Made by a program: the position numbers and the translations under genes | In this document: in pieces, positions 1 to 12,597 of the stretch | Numbering within the stretch: position 1 is the stretch's first letter | How the letters are laid out: every line of letters starts with the position of its first letter | Source: Piper betle | Lineage: Eukaryota > Streptophyta > Magnoliopsida > Piperales > Piperaceae | NCBI GenBank assembly: GCA_033002965.1 | Contig: JAURVB010013530.1 | Span: 124,001 to 188,000 of the forward strand | Length of the DNA stretch: 64,000 bases | Direction of reading: 5' to 3' | Notes under the pieces: generated by a model | Told to the model about the DNA's origin: nothing | The model's database searches: none | The model's input: the letters and a program-made list of their open reading frames with translations, nothing else

Positions 1-720
1 TTAGTTATTATTATTGACACGGGACAGAGTCGAGTTGAATCGAGTCAAATCTTATTTACGATATTGCCATTGCTCAAACCACCGGCCCTTTTTGCTTCCC
101 CGTCCAAACCATTGCCGCGTCGCCCACGGACCGGCCGAGGCAGAGGGCGACGGTCTGGCTGAGGCAGAGAGCGGCGGTCTGGCGGAGGCAGGCAGTGGCA
201 AAGGCAGTCGGCAGAGGCAAGGCAGCGGAGGTAGGCGGCGGCGGAGTAGAGGCGGTGGCGGAGGTCAGGGTAGGGCGCCGACAGGAGGAAGGGGAGGGCG
301 GGGGAGGGCGGCGGAGGGCGGGGGAGGTCGGGAGGAGGGCAGGAGGAGGGCGGGGGAGGGCGGGAGGAGGGCAAGAGGGCGGGGGAGGGTGGTGACCGGG
401 GGGAGGGCGGCGACCGGGGGGAGGGCAGCAGAGGTTGGGGGAGGGCGGCAGAGGGCGGCGAAGAGGGCTGCAGGGGTGGGTGGTGGTGGCGGCGGTGGCG
501 ACGGCGACGGCGACGGCGGCGGTAGATTATATTGATAAGTAAGGTTAAAGTTAATAATTAGGGTATAATTTTGGACCGTCCACGGACGTTGTCTGGGCCC
601 GACAAACAAGTCGGACGTTAACTCGGTCAAACAAGTTTTATCCGGTAAAATTTCGGACAGACGCGGATAATAACTTGTCCGATGTTTGTCCGACCGATGC
701 CCACCCCTAGTGGCAATTGA
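1..720. repeat. GC-rich island with GAGTCGAG-type junction motif
   Basis: Positions 27-75 carry a junction motif (GAGTCGAG, then CGAGTCAAAT, then a TTATTTACGATATTGCCA-like tail). A strongly purine-biased G-rich island follows to about 530, made of degenerate GGCGGAGG and GGGAGGGCGG units. The same motif-plus-island arrangement recurs at 20.7, 29.2, 32.8, 33.8, 34.2 and 56.7 kb. The long open frames here, on both strands, are low-complexity Gly/Arg or Pro/Ser translations and are not credible genes. From 530 to 720 the sequence is unique-looking and ends in a short GTCCG-rich stretch. I read it as a transposon fragment cut by the window start. Confidence 0.55.
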
Positions 721-1065
721 CCTTTCTCCCGTAGCAAATTAATGTTCTTCACAGACAAAAGCCATGGCGGCCGACGATGACAGCCAGGGCAAACTCAACA
801 TTGCCATTGTCGGCCGTGGCTACACTTGAAGTCACGGCTTAACCCTGAGACGTCATTATTATAAACCCTGAGATGTCATGTATTTCGTAATTTTGATGCA
901 TGCTTCTTTTTTTATGTCTTGCCAACATTCTAATAATTATAATTTTATATTTTTTATGCCAATTGCCATATGGGAAATGGGCTTATGACCGTTCGTTAAG
1001 TCGGAACCGACAAAGATCAACCCGAATGCCCGTTTAAAACCGCGTCCGTTTTTGTAAGCTATAAC

Positions 1066-1073
1066 TTTGGCGC
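1066..1073 (+). promoter_or_regulatory. E2F-type site upstream of kinesin-5
   Basis: TTTGGCGC fits the plant E2F consensus TTTSSCGC exactly and lies 206 bases before the kinesin-5 ATG. Mitosis-specific-activator cores (AACGG or its complement CCGTT) lie at 989-993, 1046-1050 and 1100-1104, although the longer MSA consensus is not matched. This suits a gene used at S/G2-M. No clear TATA box is seen. Function is inferred from the motif only. Confidence 0.4.
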
Positions 1074-1278
1074 CCATCAATGGCGTCCCAAATTTGAAAA
1101 ACGGGGGGCCCTCTTCGTCTCCAACCCGCTCCTCTTCCCTCTCTTCCCCAAATCCCACCACCAAAACTCCCGATTCTGGTTTCTCGCGCTTGATTTCGCC
1201 ATCAGTCGACACCAATCTGCGAAAAAGTTCGTTCCTTTCCACTCTCTTCGGCATCGTCTACGGCCGTCCTGCTTTGAG

Positions 1279-4200
1279 ATGGCGAACAGGCAGGATAAGG
1301 ATAAGGGCGTCAACGTCCAGGTCCTTCTTCGCTGCAGGTGCTGCTTTTTTGTTTTTGTTTTTTTTTTGAGTATTGCACGGATTTGATTGGTTGGGGGAGG
1401 GTGGCAGATCAATGTGATGTTTCTGCTGCTGTTGTTGTTGTTGGCTTGGTTTGTGATGGAGTTGTTGTGGCCTTCTTTAAGCAGGCCGTTTAGTGATGAT
1501 GAGGTAAGGAACAATGCTCCTCAGGTTGTTACTTGTAATGAGTACCAGCGGGAGGTGTCGGTGACTCAGAACATAGCCGGCAAGCAGATTGATCGCGTTT
1601 TCACTTTTGACAAGGTGCTCCTCTGTCTTCTTTGTTTTGCTTGGTTGATTCCTTGGTCTTTCCTGCTCAATCGAAATCATTAGCATTCAAGATGGAAAAA
1701 GAAATACGCTAATCTTGTGTGAGTTCTGTTAAAACTTGATACTAGTTTGTCTGCCATTTGTTCTATAAGTTCATGTTAATGTGGCATTTAGAAATTGATG
1801 TGTGGTACATTTTCACCCCTTTTTGCTGTTTTACATGTGAAGATGTGCATGGAAATTAGTTGATAGGGAGGGTTCTCTGTTTAGGTATTTGGTCCAGCAG
1901 CTCAGCAGAAGGACCTCTATCACCAAGCTGTTGTTCCCATTGTAAATGAAGTGCTCGAGGGTTTTAATTGCACCATATTTGCTTATGGTCAAACGGGAAC
2001 TGGAAAAACTTACACGATGGAAGGTGAATGCAGAAAATCAAAGGTATATTTGTGTACATGCTCGATTAAACTCATCGTAAATACAAAATTTTTCCGATCC
2101 CAGTTTATCTTGCATTCTTTGTTCCCCATTTGCGGTTATATACTCTATGCTTTTATCACCTATAAATCTTTGAAAAATGAGACTGAAAATGAATTATTAA
2201 TGGTGCAGAGTGGGCCCAGAGGGCAGTTACCTTCAGATGCTGGTGTCATACCTAGAGCTGTGAAACAAATTTTTGACACATTAGAGAGTCAAAATGCTGA
2301 ATATAGTGTCAAAGTAACATTCATTGAATTATATAATGAAGAAATTACTGATCTTCTTGCGCCCGAAGAATTGTCCAAGGCTTTATTAGAAGAAAAGATG
2401 AAAAAGCCTTTACTTCTCATGGAGGATGGAAAAGGAGGGGTTTTAGTAAGAGGTATAGAGGAGGAGATTGTAACTAATTCTTCTGAAATCTTCTCTCTTT
2501 TAGAAAGGGGCTCTGCAAAAAGGCGCACAGCAGAGACTTTATTGAATAAGCAGTCCAGGTATAATATATTCGTCATTTAAGGAAAATGGTGGAATACAAA
2601 CTCTGGCTCCGTATATCCTTACACTAGTCAATTTTTTTTCATGTTAGTCGATCACATTCTCTCTTCACAATAACAATTCACATCAAAGAAGCAACCCCTG
2701 AAGGTGAAGAGCTCATCAAATGTGGAAAGTTAAATCTGGTTGATTTGGCAGGATCTGAGAATATTAGCCGCTCTGGTGCACGTGAGGTATCATCATTGTA
2801 ATCTGGTGATCTTTAGTTGAAGTGAATGCTGATAGCTAATTCTGTTACACAGTTTTTTTTTTCATTAAGCTTATGGAAATTTTTTTATTGCATTTTATTT
2901 TCTTGTTTCTCTTTAGGGTCGAGCGAGAGAAGCTGGAGAGATAAATAAAAGTTTGCTAACTCTTGGACGTGTCATTACTGCCCTTGTTGAACATAATGGG
3001 CATATTCCCTACAGGTTGTTGCTATAATGTTAAGCAAGTTATTATGCTGTGCATATTTATTGTAAAGTGTGCTTTTTCTCTGTATTCTGCTATAAAAAAA
3101 GGAATGGAGGAAATATACCTATATGTTATGTTTGGAATGCAGGGATAGCAAGCTTACGCGATTGCTTCGTGATTCGTTGGGTGGGAGGACAAAGACATGC
3201 ATTATTGCTACTGTTTCTCCTTCTGTATACTGCCTGGAGGAAACACTTAGCACTCTAGATTATGCTCACCGAGCAAAGAATATTAAGAATAAGCCTGAGG
3301 TACTCTATGAGTGTAGATAGAAATTTGTTTGACGGTGTTATGATGATTTCTATTTGTTTTCCTTTTTTTGCAGTATAATCATTATATCATAGAATAATAG
3401 CATTTTTTTTTTTTGGAAAGGCAACTTTAGTGCCTTTTTTTTGCAGCATGACTTTTGGTGCATATTAAATATTAACCTTCATTAGCCATTAGCTGTTGAT
3501 TTTTAAAGTAGAATTTCTAGCATGGTTAACTGATTTAATGTTGATTTATTTTGTGTGGCATAAGACAGCTCCAAGTGTAGGACAGTTTCAATAATGTGAA
3601 CTTTGGCATAATATGAGTTTCTTAAGTTGTGCTTTGCACTTCTCTTGGATAGAAAATGGACAGTTTCAATAATTTGAAATTTGGCATAATATGAGTTTCT
3701 TAAGTTGTGCTTTGTACTTCTCTTGGATAAAAAATAATGTGTTATTGAACTAATGCCAATGCTATATTTCTTTTGAGATTTTGCACCAGTTTCTTGTAGC
3801 TGGTATTTTTGTGGGATGTATTTTATGCAGTCATTTTATATGGGCTTGGACTGTCATTATGAGCCAAAAAAATATGCTTGTTTTTCATCTGTTTTGCTCA
3901 TTGCTGATGTTTCGCTCTATTTTTATTTTGTGTTTTTAAAGGTGAATCAGAAGATGATGAAGACTACACTAATTAAAGATCTTTATGGAGAGATAGATCG
4001 TCTTAAAGCAGGTTTGTACTTTTTATCTTTTTATTTTGACTGCAGTTTATGCACTATGCTCTTTTTTCTTATTCAGTCCTATTGTTTTGTTCTTCTAAAT
4101 GTGACTTGGTTTATTTCGTGCAGAGGTTTATGCTGCCAGGGAGAAAAATGGAGTCTATATACCAAAGGAACGGTATTATCAAGAAGAGAGTGAAAGAAAA

Positions 4201-7200
4201 GTACTGATCAGTACAACCTGGACATTATTTATGTAGCATATGCATGTTAAATTCAATTGAAGGCTAAAAATTACCTGCTAAATTTTTGGTTTTACCTTTT
4301 GTCACGTGGTTTACAAGACATTGTAGAATGCTTACTTCCACGCTGCTTAAATGATTTTAAAGATTTGGAATATATGTATGATATGCTCTTAATCATGGAC
4401 CGATAATTAAAATTAGATATTAGGTTTTTGTGTTTGAGGTTGTTTTTATTTCTCTATGATTGCTCTGCGAACTGACATGTTGTTTTATGTTTTATTAGGC
4501 AATGGCAGAGCAGATAGAGCAGATGGCTGCCCTGATAGAGACAAATAATAAGGTATATTAATTAGTTAGTATGTGCAGCAAAAACAAACATAATAACTTG
4601 TATAATTGTATTGATTGTGGCTTCTATTTGTTTTCTACAGCAATTTGAAGAACTTCAGCAAAAGCATGATTTTGAGGCACAACGAGCAGCAGACTTAACT
4701 AATAGGCTGCATTTTACTCAGGTGAAATAATCATATGGCACAACCTCTTAATTTTTTTGAAAAATTAGTGATTAGATTTGTATGTTTGTCCTTTTTGCAG
4801 CTAAATTTGACTGAAACCAGCAAGTTATTGCATTCTGCGAATGACATTATAAAGAAATCCGAATATGCCTTGAAGGAAAAAGAGTTCATTATTTTTGAGC
4901 AGAAGCGGGCTGGTACATTTATTAGGAGCCAATTATATTGTTTGGTCTCTCTTTTAAATTCACTATTCTTATCCTTTTCTGTATTTTGTAATTGTTTTTG
5001 GAAACCAGAAAATGTGTTGATGCAGCAAGCCTGTTACTTGCATTCAGATTTGGAGAAGTCTCTTCATGATAATGCTGGCTTACATTTAAAACTAGGTATA
5101 CCACATCTGTTGATGAAAGCTTCCTATATATTCTGTAGTGCTGCTTTATATTTATCTCTGTGTTCTTGTAGGTAAAGAGGACCAACTTCATTCAGCAAAC
5201 AGAAGTGTTTTGAACACTTTTTATGAAGACCTAGTTAAGCGTATTGGTTTGCTTTGTAAGACTGTAGCAGGTTCTGTTACTGAACAGAGTGAACGTCTGA
5301 AGTCTGTTGAAAGCTTGTGTAATTCTTCTGTTGACTTTTATAACCAGGTCCGGTTTAGAATACTATATCATTAAACTGAAATCTATATAAAGTTAGACAT
5401 TCTTCATAAAATTCTATTTGAGCAGAACATTTTTTGTTTGCCTTTTTCTGATCACTTTTTTCGTACACACACTTGTGTAGTCCATTGAAGAACTAAAAGA
5501 AAAGATGGCAACTTCAAGGTCAATGTATTTGTCTCATATTGAAGCAATTGAAAACATAGTTAGATTACAAAAATCTAACAGTGATTCAAGTTTGGAGGAA
5601 ATACTGAATTTGGAATCCAGCCATGCCAGATCAATTGAAGAAGTAAGCAAATTTGATTAACAGGCATTTTGTTTCGAAAGCAGTCATTTCAGTTTTTTTA
5701 ATGAATGTAACCTGTAATATGTTACTTAGCTTTTGGTCACGGAGGAGATGGAAACCGACCAGATATTCAAAAATCTTCATGATGGCCTAAATAATCACCA
5801 AAGAGAAATGGCTGCTTTTGCTCATGAATTGCGAGAGGTTTGGCTAGAATCTTTTATTGTGAAACACACATTATCTTTTGGACTCAGCTCTAATTTATCT
5901 TTATTTCTGCCATATATGTTCTTGGTAACTTATTTGTTTAGCCAATGGTGACTTTTTCCTTTGCTTCAGAGATTTGAGGCTGACAAGGCACAATTAAATG
6001 AAGTATCTAAATATATTATTGAAGTTTTTGAAAAGCTTATTGAAGAGACACAGAAACTTCAGGATCATGTGGATGAAGTTCATACTATTCAAATGGAGAG
6101 CATTGGTGATTTTGGAAAGGTGTATGAGGTACTTGTTTGTCCCTGACTAATGAATTTATTTCTCTTTGAAGCATCAAAAGGATTGTCTTTGTAAAAAGAA
6201 ATTTATTGCAGGAGTATTCAAAGTCTGAAGGGGAAAAGCTTTTGGCAGATATTGCCAATTTACTATCCAACCATCTCAGCCGGCAGAAAGAATTGGTCCG
6301 TATTAAAACTTGTCAATATAAATGGTAGCTTTGTTTTTAAAGACTTCCGGTAGTCAAATCAAATATAGTCTATCACTACATTTGGGAATAACAAGAATTT
6401 ACCTCAAAATCTAGATAAACAGAAGGGCAATGATAACTCTTTATTGTTATATAACTTGAAAAAACTTCAAATGATTTAAATAGAGCTCATTACAATGCGA
6501 GAGAGGCTATACTCATGGACATGCTTTAAGAAGTATTCAGTGAACTCTATAATTACTTTTCATATGTAAAGGAAATTACATATAAATTCTGAAAATATAA
6601 AATATTAAATCCTAAAATGTAAGAATTATAACTAGCTTCCTAATATAAAATATTAAGATAAGATTTGGTATGTCCTCCATCAGCATGATACAAGTGTAAA
6701 CATGCTGCGGATGAAAACAAATGATTTAAACAGAACTCATTTCAATGCGGATTTTTTATTTTTAAAGATGGATTCTCTCCTCTTATAAATATATTTAACT
6801 GTGTGAGGCAACGAGAACAAATTCTCCTCTGAATCTTAGTGTCTTGCAGCTTCCAATTTCACACCTTTTTTTCCACTATTTCTTGCTCATATAATGGAAC
6901 ACCTGTTGTCCTCTATGTGTGGACTGGGTGCAACTTTTCCTGAATGTAATTAAATTCTGAGACATTTATTAGATCTTTGCTTATATGTTGAGATTATCAT
7001 TTTATCTTAATGAGGATCTTTTTGTTAAATGTGTAGGTTGGCAAGAAGGTGGATGATTTAAAACTTGCTGCGGATGAAAACAAAGTGTATCTTGTTGAAC
7101 ATATATCAACTGTTAAGGGTGTTACTACTGATGCAAAAAGGAAGTGGCATACCTTTTCTGGGCAAGCAGAACATAAGTCTGAGGATTCATCTCTCTTTTC

Positions 7201-8754
7201 TGCTGCAAAGCATTGCCGCATGGAAGTTTTGCTGCAAGAATGGTAGGTTTTCAGATGGATTTTAAATGCTGATCGTAGCCCTTCTTACATTTTATATTAG
7301 TTGAGTGAAAGGCTTATTTGTTGCTTATATGTCTCAGTATTGGCATTGCTGACACAGCTCACAAGCAATGCAAGAGAGTTAATGATGCTGTGAACGAGTT
7401 GGAAACAAAACAACTTGTTGCTATGGAATCTCTTGCTAAGTAAGTAAAGAAGTTTCATTTTATTGTGGATTTCAAATGTAAGATAGTCGGATCCTTTATC
7501 TTTTTAGTCTTGCACGTTTTACCTGGATGGCTCACTAAACATTGAGAGAGTCTAAATTTATATACACTCACTTCTTTTGTGAAATTTGTTAATTGACTCA
7601 TACAGATTGATTCTGTGCATATCTTCTCATTTTTGTTAGTGAGCTGATTATCCAAATTGGTTGAAGTTTTACCTGTTACCAACTTTTCAGACTCGTATGT
7701 TCTGGCTTTTTATATTATTTTTTTTCAAAAAAATAGTTCAAAGTTAGATTTCTGAATAATGTTTATAGTTGTCAAGCTGTATGAACTTCTTGTAGAGATG
7801 CAGATTTCTAAATAATGTTTATAGTTGTCAAGCTATATGAACTTGTAGAAATGCATATCAAACTAAGTGTTTCTGCTATCTAGAAGGTTTGGTTATAGAA
7901 CATAGCGCTATGTTTCCATTTTCGTTTGTAAGGTAAAAAACCTTGATATTATTTTTGTTGTCCTCTTTTGGCGGTTTATTTCCAGATCTGCAATGGATTC
8001 CAATGCTCAGCACAATGTTGAGATAAGTTGTGCTCGGGAAACTACAGAGAAAGACATTGCAAGTACTTGTGATGATATACTCCGGCACTTTCATAGTATG
8101 CATTTATTTTATTTGATTACGATCTATTTTGTACTTTACATTCTTTCAACTGGGTGGACTATTTTGATTATTCATTCTCTGCCCTTGTTTTAATGAAAGT
8201 CACACTTCCTTTGGTAAAGTTTATTTTTGTATGATGCATTGAAATTCTACCACAGGGATACTGGAGCATGAATGCGAATCAGTTGCCGGGATGAGGGAGG
8301 CTGTTGAGTCTCACTTAAACACAATGCAGAAAATGCAGGATGACCATGGGTCTCAAGCTGCGGAAATTGAAAAGCAAGCTAGAGAGGCCGTTTATCATAG
8401 ATATATGGTTTGTAGATCATGATTCTAATAGATTATCCCACAAAATGTCTAGCCGAAATATTCTGTCCTCCAGTTCATGATTATCCCACAAAATGTTTAA
8501 AACTCTAGTGCCCAAAAATGAAGTTTTGTGTTCATTCTACTTTGCAGGATTACGAGCCGAGCGGGAACACACCTGTGCGTTGTGAACTTGAGATCCCAAG
8601 TAAGAAAAGCATCGAGTCCCTTCGGTCTATGCCTACGGAGGATCTTGCCGAAGAATTTCGAGAAAATAATCCGTTCCCTCATGGTTCAAACATCAAGGAC
8701 GTTAAGTCTTCCCCCTCTCTAATACCCCGTTTACCTCTGACTCACATTAATTAA
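1279..8754 (+). CDS. KIN5: Kinesin-5 (BimC/Eg5 type) motor protein, 23 exons
   Basis: Plus-end-directed tetrameric microtubule motor that slides antiparallel microtubules in the spindle and phragmoplast. Exons: 1279-1337, 1485-1614, 1885-2043, 2209-2558, 2648-2786, 2917-3014, 3143-3299, 3942-4011, 4124-4200, 4499-4552, 4641-4721, 4801-4912, 5009-5095, 5172-5347, 5481-5642, 5730-5837, 5970-6128, 6212-6295, 7037-7242, 7338-7439, 7986-8095, 8256-8407, 8548-8754. All introns are GT..AG. The lengths sum to 3039 nt (1012 aa), as expected for plant kinesin-5. The motor spans about residues 10-364, with P-loop GQTGTGKT (98-105), switch I NKQSSRSHS (~229-237) and switch II DLAGSE (265-270). A long coiled-coil stalk follows. 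Exon 23 encodes the BimC box ([10 protein letters not shown], Thr ~952 being the Cdk-type site) and the plant tail motif [18 protein letters not shown]. The ATG at 1279 gives the short N-terminus usual in plants ([20 protein letters not shown]). No lesion seen. Which plant KIN5 paralogue it is cannot be told. Confidence 0.96.
3581..3737 (+). repeat. Two-copy 78-bp tandem duplication in kinesin-5 intron 7
   Basis: Units start at 3581 and 3659 with GACAGTTTCAATAAT and run through CTTCTCTTGGATA. They differ at only a few positions, so the duplication is fairly recent. It lies wholly inside the intron between exons 7 and 8. Confidence 0.85.
7742..7860 (+). repeat. Two-copy ~56-bp tandem duplication in kinesin-5 intron 20
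   Basis: AGATTTCTGAATAATG at 7746 recurs as AGATTTCTAAATAATG at 7802. Both are followed by GTTTATAGTTGTCAAGCT. Intronic, no coding effect. Confidence 0.8.
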
Positions 8755-9620
8755 AATTTGTACAAGTGACAAGGTTGGTTATAGCACTGCGGCTTCAACA
8801 TCCCTTCTATTGATGTTGCTTCTAAGCGAAGGCCAAACTGAGTTATTGGAACGGTGCTGATATCACTTCCTTCTCGGGATTATGAAGCAAAATGTGCAAT
8901 CCTCCTTTGGTTTTGTAATTTCTGATGAGTACATTTTAAGCCATTATTTTTTATGGAGATCATTGTATTTGAAATAGGTTGTTATCAATGGGATGCATTT
9001 TGATAACCTTTAAAGTGCCTTGACGCAAGGAGTCTGATTTTGATGTTTTTCACTTTTTTTGATGTAAATAGTATGTAGCCCGGTTGTGTTCCTTTTTCCA
9101 TTGAGTTGAGCCTGGAAATGGTTTTGTAGTGGAAATTTTTTCTTACTTAATAGGACCTTTAATTTGTCGGTAAAGGAGATATGATCTCTAGCAAGTCTAA
9201 TCTATGATTAAATTTGTCAAAAGTTAGAAGTGAAATTTCTTTCGGACAGTATATATTTACTTTCATTTATTCAAACTTAGTGCCGACAATGCACGTGTCA
9301 TGAGAATTTATGAAGTTCATATCAGCAATGCACATAGTATATTAAGTTGTCTTTTTAAAAAAATGCACATATATGGTGTTAATATTAGCAATGCAAATAG
9401 TATATTAAGTTGTCTTTTTTGAAAAAATGCATATATTTTTAACATGCAATATTTGAGATTGAGGCTTGTAAAAGAGCTTCCTGTGCCTGACTATGTATCT
9501 TACAGGTAATTACGAGCAAGCCATAAACAAGTTAAAACACTTAATTATTTACAATCAAAAGTAGGTTTGATTTTATATATCTGCATATACATAGAAAGGT
9601 CATTAGTATAGAAAGTTCTT
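8755..9620. other. Kinesin-5 3' flank, no gene seen
   Basis: This is AT-rich 3' UTR and intergenic DNA. A duplication of about 70 bp lies at 9330-9440: GCACATAGTATATTAAGTTG and GCAAATAGTATATTAAGTTG, each followed by TCTTTTT and a run of A. No ORF or structural RNA is recognised. Confidence 0.6.
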
Positions 9621-9624
9621 ATCA

Positions 9625-9861
9625 CCTGCATGTCCTGTACTAGAGCGTATACCATCCCAAACCCAAGTGGTTGTCATGCTCAATCACGTCCAACAATGGC
9701 GGGTCGACGGCCAGGCTCCCTTCGCGTGGGAGCTAAACCGGTGCACCCACCACACCACCTTCGCCTCTCTGTGGACGGTCAACTCCGCCTCCCGCACCAT
9801 CTCCCTCAGGGCGACGTCGGCCAAGAACTTCACGGCACGGTGGCCGAGCACTTGTGTTTAG
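9625..9861 (+). pseudogene. Unidentified coding fragment (exon-like relic)
   Basis: A GC-richer stretch in AT-rich surroundings. The frame ending at the TAG of 9859-9861 reads about 75 residues with non-random composition, including VVVMLNHVQQWRVDGQ, FAWELNRCTHHTTFASLWTV and a Thr/Ser/Ala-rich tail ending WPSTCV. It has Cys residues and several Trp, looks like part of a secreted-protein exon, and lacks a credible ATG. I do not recognise the family and saw no partner exons within 2 kb. It could be a gene relic or a captured exon. Confidence 0.4.
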
Positions 9862-9889
9862 AGGTATATCAATGTTGAAGGGGGAGGGG

Positions 9890-11145
9890 AGTAGTGCACT
9901 TGTGTTTGGTTTGTGACGAGATGAGGGTATTGCAATAAGAGAAGTAGTAAGGATAACGTGATCTCAAGGACAACGTGGTTGCTTGCGCTCTCACTTGGTA
10001 GTAGACAAAAGACCGGCAAAATAATATCCAAGTTGATTTTGAACTAAATGACCCTCTTTTGTCAATTTGAAATTAATCTCATCATATACAATATCCGATA
10101 AAGAAGAATATGAGAGATTAAACGTAGAAATAGTAATATACCTTTCTCATGTCAAATATGAGACCTATTCATTTATACCTAAGTCATGCATGAAATTTCA
10201 TTACCTTGCTTGTGCTTTTTAACTTACACATTTATGTTCAATTGAGACAATGGATTGGCTTTTCCAAATCATTCTAATACGAATGAAAAGTTCATCTTCT
10301 TATGTCTTTTGAATCTTTTCAGCATCAATATATAAGGTGGCTTATCTGTTTTTCATACTTTTGCTCGATTCATGAGTTCTCAAAAAACATGTATACATGC
10401 AGGATAAAGTTTGAGATATTTCAATGTTGAACAATTTTAAAAAATATTAATATTTTTATCGTACTTATAATATATGTAAGCAGTAATATTATTGGAGAAA
10501 AATAGATTTGGGTTATTTGGGTTTTTTTCTCTCTTTTTCAAGGAAAAAATATGCGTTTTCTTCTTAAAACAGAAATATTTGGGCACAAATATGTGCGCAA
10601 GAATAAAAGTATGAAAAACTGACATTACTGACTAAAGATATTCGAGTTGAATGTGTGCATTATAAATAGGACCTCAATAAACCGGAACCAAACTCGGGAA
10701 CAATTTAACAAACTTTAATAATCAATGACAGGCAGTTTTACATCTTCGTTTTGAGTCAAGAAAAAATAGCCTAATGGAAAAGGTCACCGTCCAAGGGTGA
10801 GGAGAGGAGTAGAAAAGCCTTGGGAAGATCAAAGGGAGATGTCAATGGGTCCGCAATTAACAACATTTAAAGAATCTTTTTAAAATGATCCCGCAGTTAT
10901 CTTTAAAAAATGTTTATAAAATATGAGATAAAGATATTGTTTGGGAGCGGGATTTTCACTCTCGTCAATCAATCTTTCAGTCAAGTTAGATAAGTAGATT
11001 ACTAGGACAGAAGACACTTATACAAAGAAATCCTACGAGCAAAAAAATAATTAAAATAGTGTAAAAAGGAATAAACAGTTAAGATTTTTTAAGCATTTCT
11101 CAATAATTCAACTTGAATCCTTATTTTTCTCTATGCATGCATAGG
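9890..11145. other. Intergenic AT-rich DNA, nothing recognised
   Basis: No coding potential beyond very short frames. It has A/T homopolymers and no obvious inverted or direct repeats. Confidence 0.5.
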
Positions 11146-12180
11146 TCCACGGGTGTGGTGTGTGGTGCGCCCGTTCCAATCTAGGTTGCAAGGGTGGCCT
11201 CGGGGGCATGGGGTGGCTTTGCAACCGCAATTTTGGTCAGTTTGGATCCGATCAAATTGTAGGGGCAACCGGATGTGATCGTGGACATGACCGGCGTAAA
11301 CAGGCTTGGTGGACTCAATTTCTCCAATGGTGCTACAGTAGCTTTAGGGGCTCTGGCAGCGGCTTTTCCGACAATTGTGGCAACTAGCGATCACCTATAA
11401 CAATAGATCTCTGACTGATGAGTGATTTCAGAGGTCGTTCGGTGATCGGTGGTGGTACCAGAGGGTGGCATAATGGTGGAAAGTTCCGGCAGTGGCACGT
11501 ATTGCCCAACCACTTATTGCCATTTTCTAGCGACTGTGATAGCTAAAAGCGATGGATCTAGATTGTTTGGAGGTGGATGCTTGTCCTTCGGTGGCTTCGA
11601 TTGGTCGGATGAAGACTAGAAAGATAGTCGAATGTTGCTCTTACACTACACTGGCAAGCCTATTTTGGGCAATTTTTTGGCAAGGGCGAGGGTCTTCATC
11701 TGCAAATTTCTACTTGGGCTTGTTGACGGTATTGAGAAAAGTCCACTGGAAGTGTCGGTCTGCCAAGTGGCGACCTGGGCTGGTGAAATGCATGCCGATA
11801 AAGTGGCTACTTGATGCTGTTTTCAGTTACTATGCTGTTCAAGTGAGCCGCTTCTTAAAGCTTTTTCGGCGACGGAGTTCTTCTACGATGGTGGCTCTTA
11901 GATGAGTGTTTTTTCTGATTGATAGGGGAACTCAATGGAGATTGTTGTGTGGTTGAAGACAGCTTGGTCTGGCCATACGCACACCGACGAGGTGGCTGCT
12001 TGATATTATTTCTCAATCATGCAAGAGATTTTTCTTGGCTTTTACAAGCAAGGGTGGCTCTATCAGTGGACTAGGAGGTCGTCGAAGATGGATTTCTAGC
12101 GAGGGGTTCCTCCCCTTCTTTCTTCTTTTCCTATTTCTTTCTTCTACTCTTCTTTTTTTTTCTTTTTTTCTTTTAATGTA
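11146..12180 (+). repeat. Dispersed repeat, copy A (homologous to ~61.8-62.9 kb)
   Basis: Shared blocks with copy B run in the same order: GTTCCAATC near the start, CTGACTGATGAG (11411; 62024 in copy B), TGGAAGTGTCGGTCTG, a GTGGCTGCTT-type segment, and a terminal CTCCCCTTCTTTCTTC pyrimidine tract. Internal frames are broken. Class is unknown. Order and length suggest a non-coding transposon, possibly LTR sequence. Confidence 0.5.
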
Positions 12181-12597
12181 CGAGTCCCTATTTTAAAAAC
12201 TTTATCACGAAGTATTTATACCCTTGGCTGTTCAGTGTTGATGGTCTGAAATATTCACCAACTCTCTTTTTATCTTCTTTTTCTTCTTAATTCTTTCCTA
12301 TGTTGTAGAACCCACCATGGGTCAACATGTCCATGTTTGTGCCTGCTTAGATATATAATAAAACTGTAAGAACCATGAATGAGCCACACGGAATCCAAAT
12401 TAAATTAACTATGATACTAGGCCACGCAAGTGTTCGGAAATGTTAGCAGGCCATGCAATGCTACCAAACTAATTGATTAGGCCTTGTAGAAAGCTAAAAC
12501 CATGTAAGACTAGGCCTAAAAAACCTAGTAATAATAAGAAAGCTCGCTCCAAAACTGGCTAGTAAAATAATAAGAGTGCAAAATAGGATCTAGACAG

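Noticed and set aside
14..630. Overlapping long frames on both strands in the GC-rich island
   Set aside because: Translations are Gly/Arg or Pro/Ser low complexity, mirrored on both strands, as expected from G-rich repeats.
1951..2580. 209-codon continuous frame as a separate gene
   Set aside because: It is kinesin-5 exons 3-4 read through the intron; the intron part breaks the motor-domain alignment.
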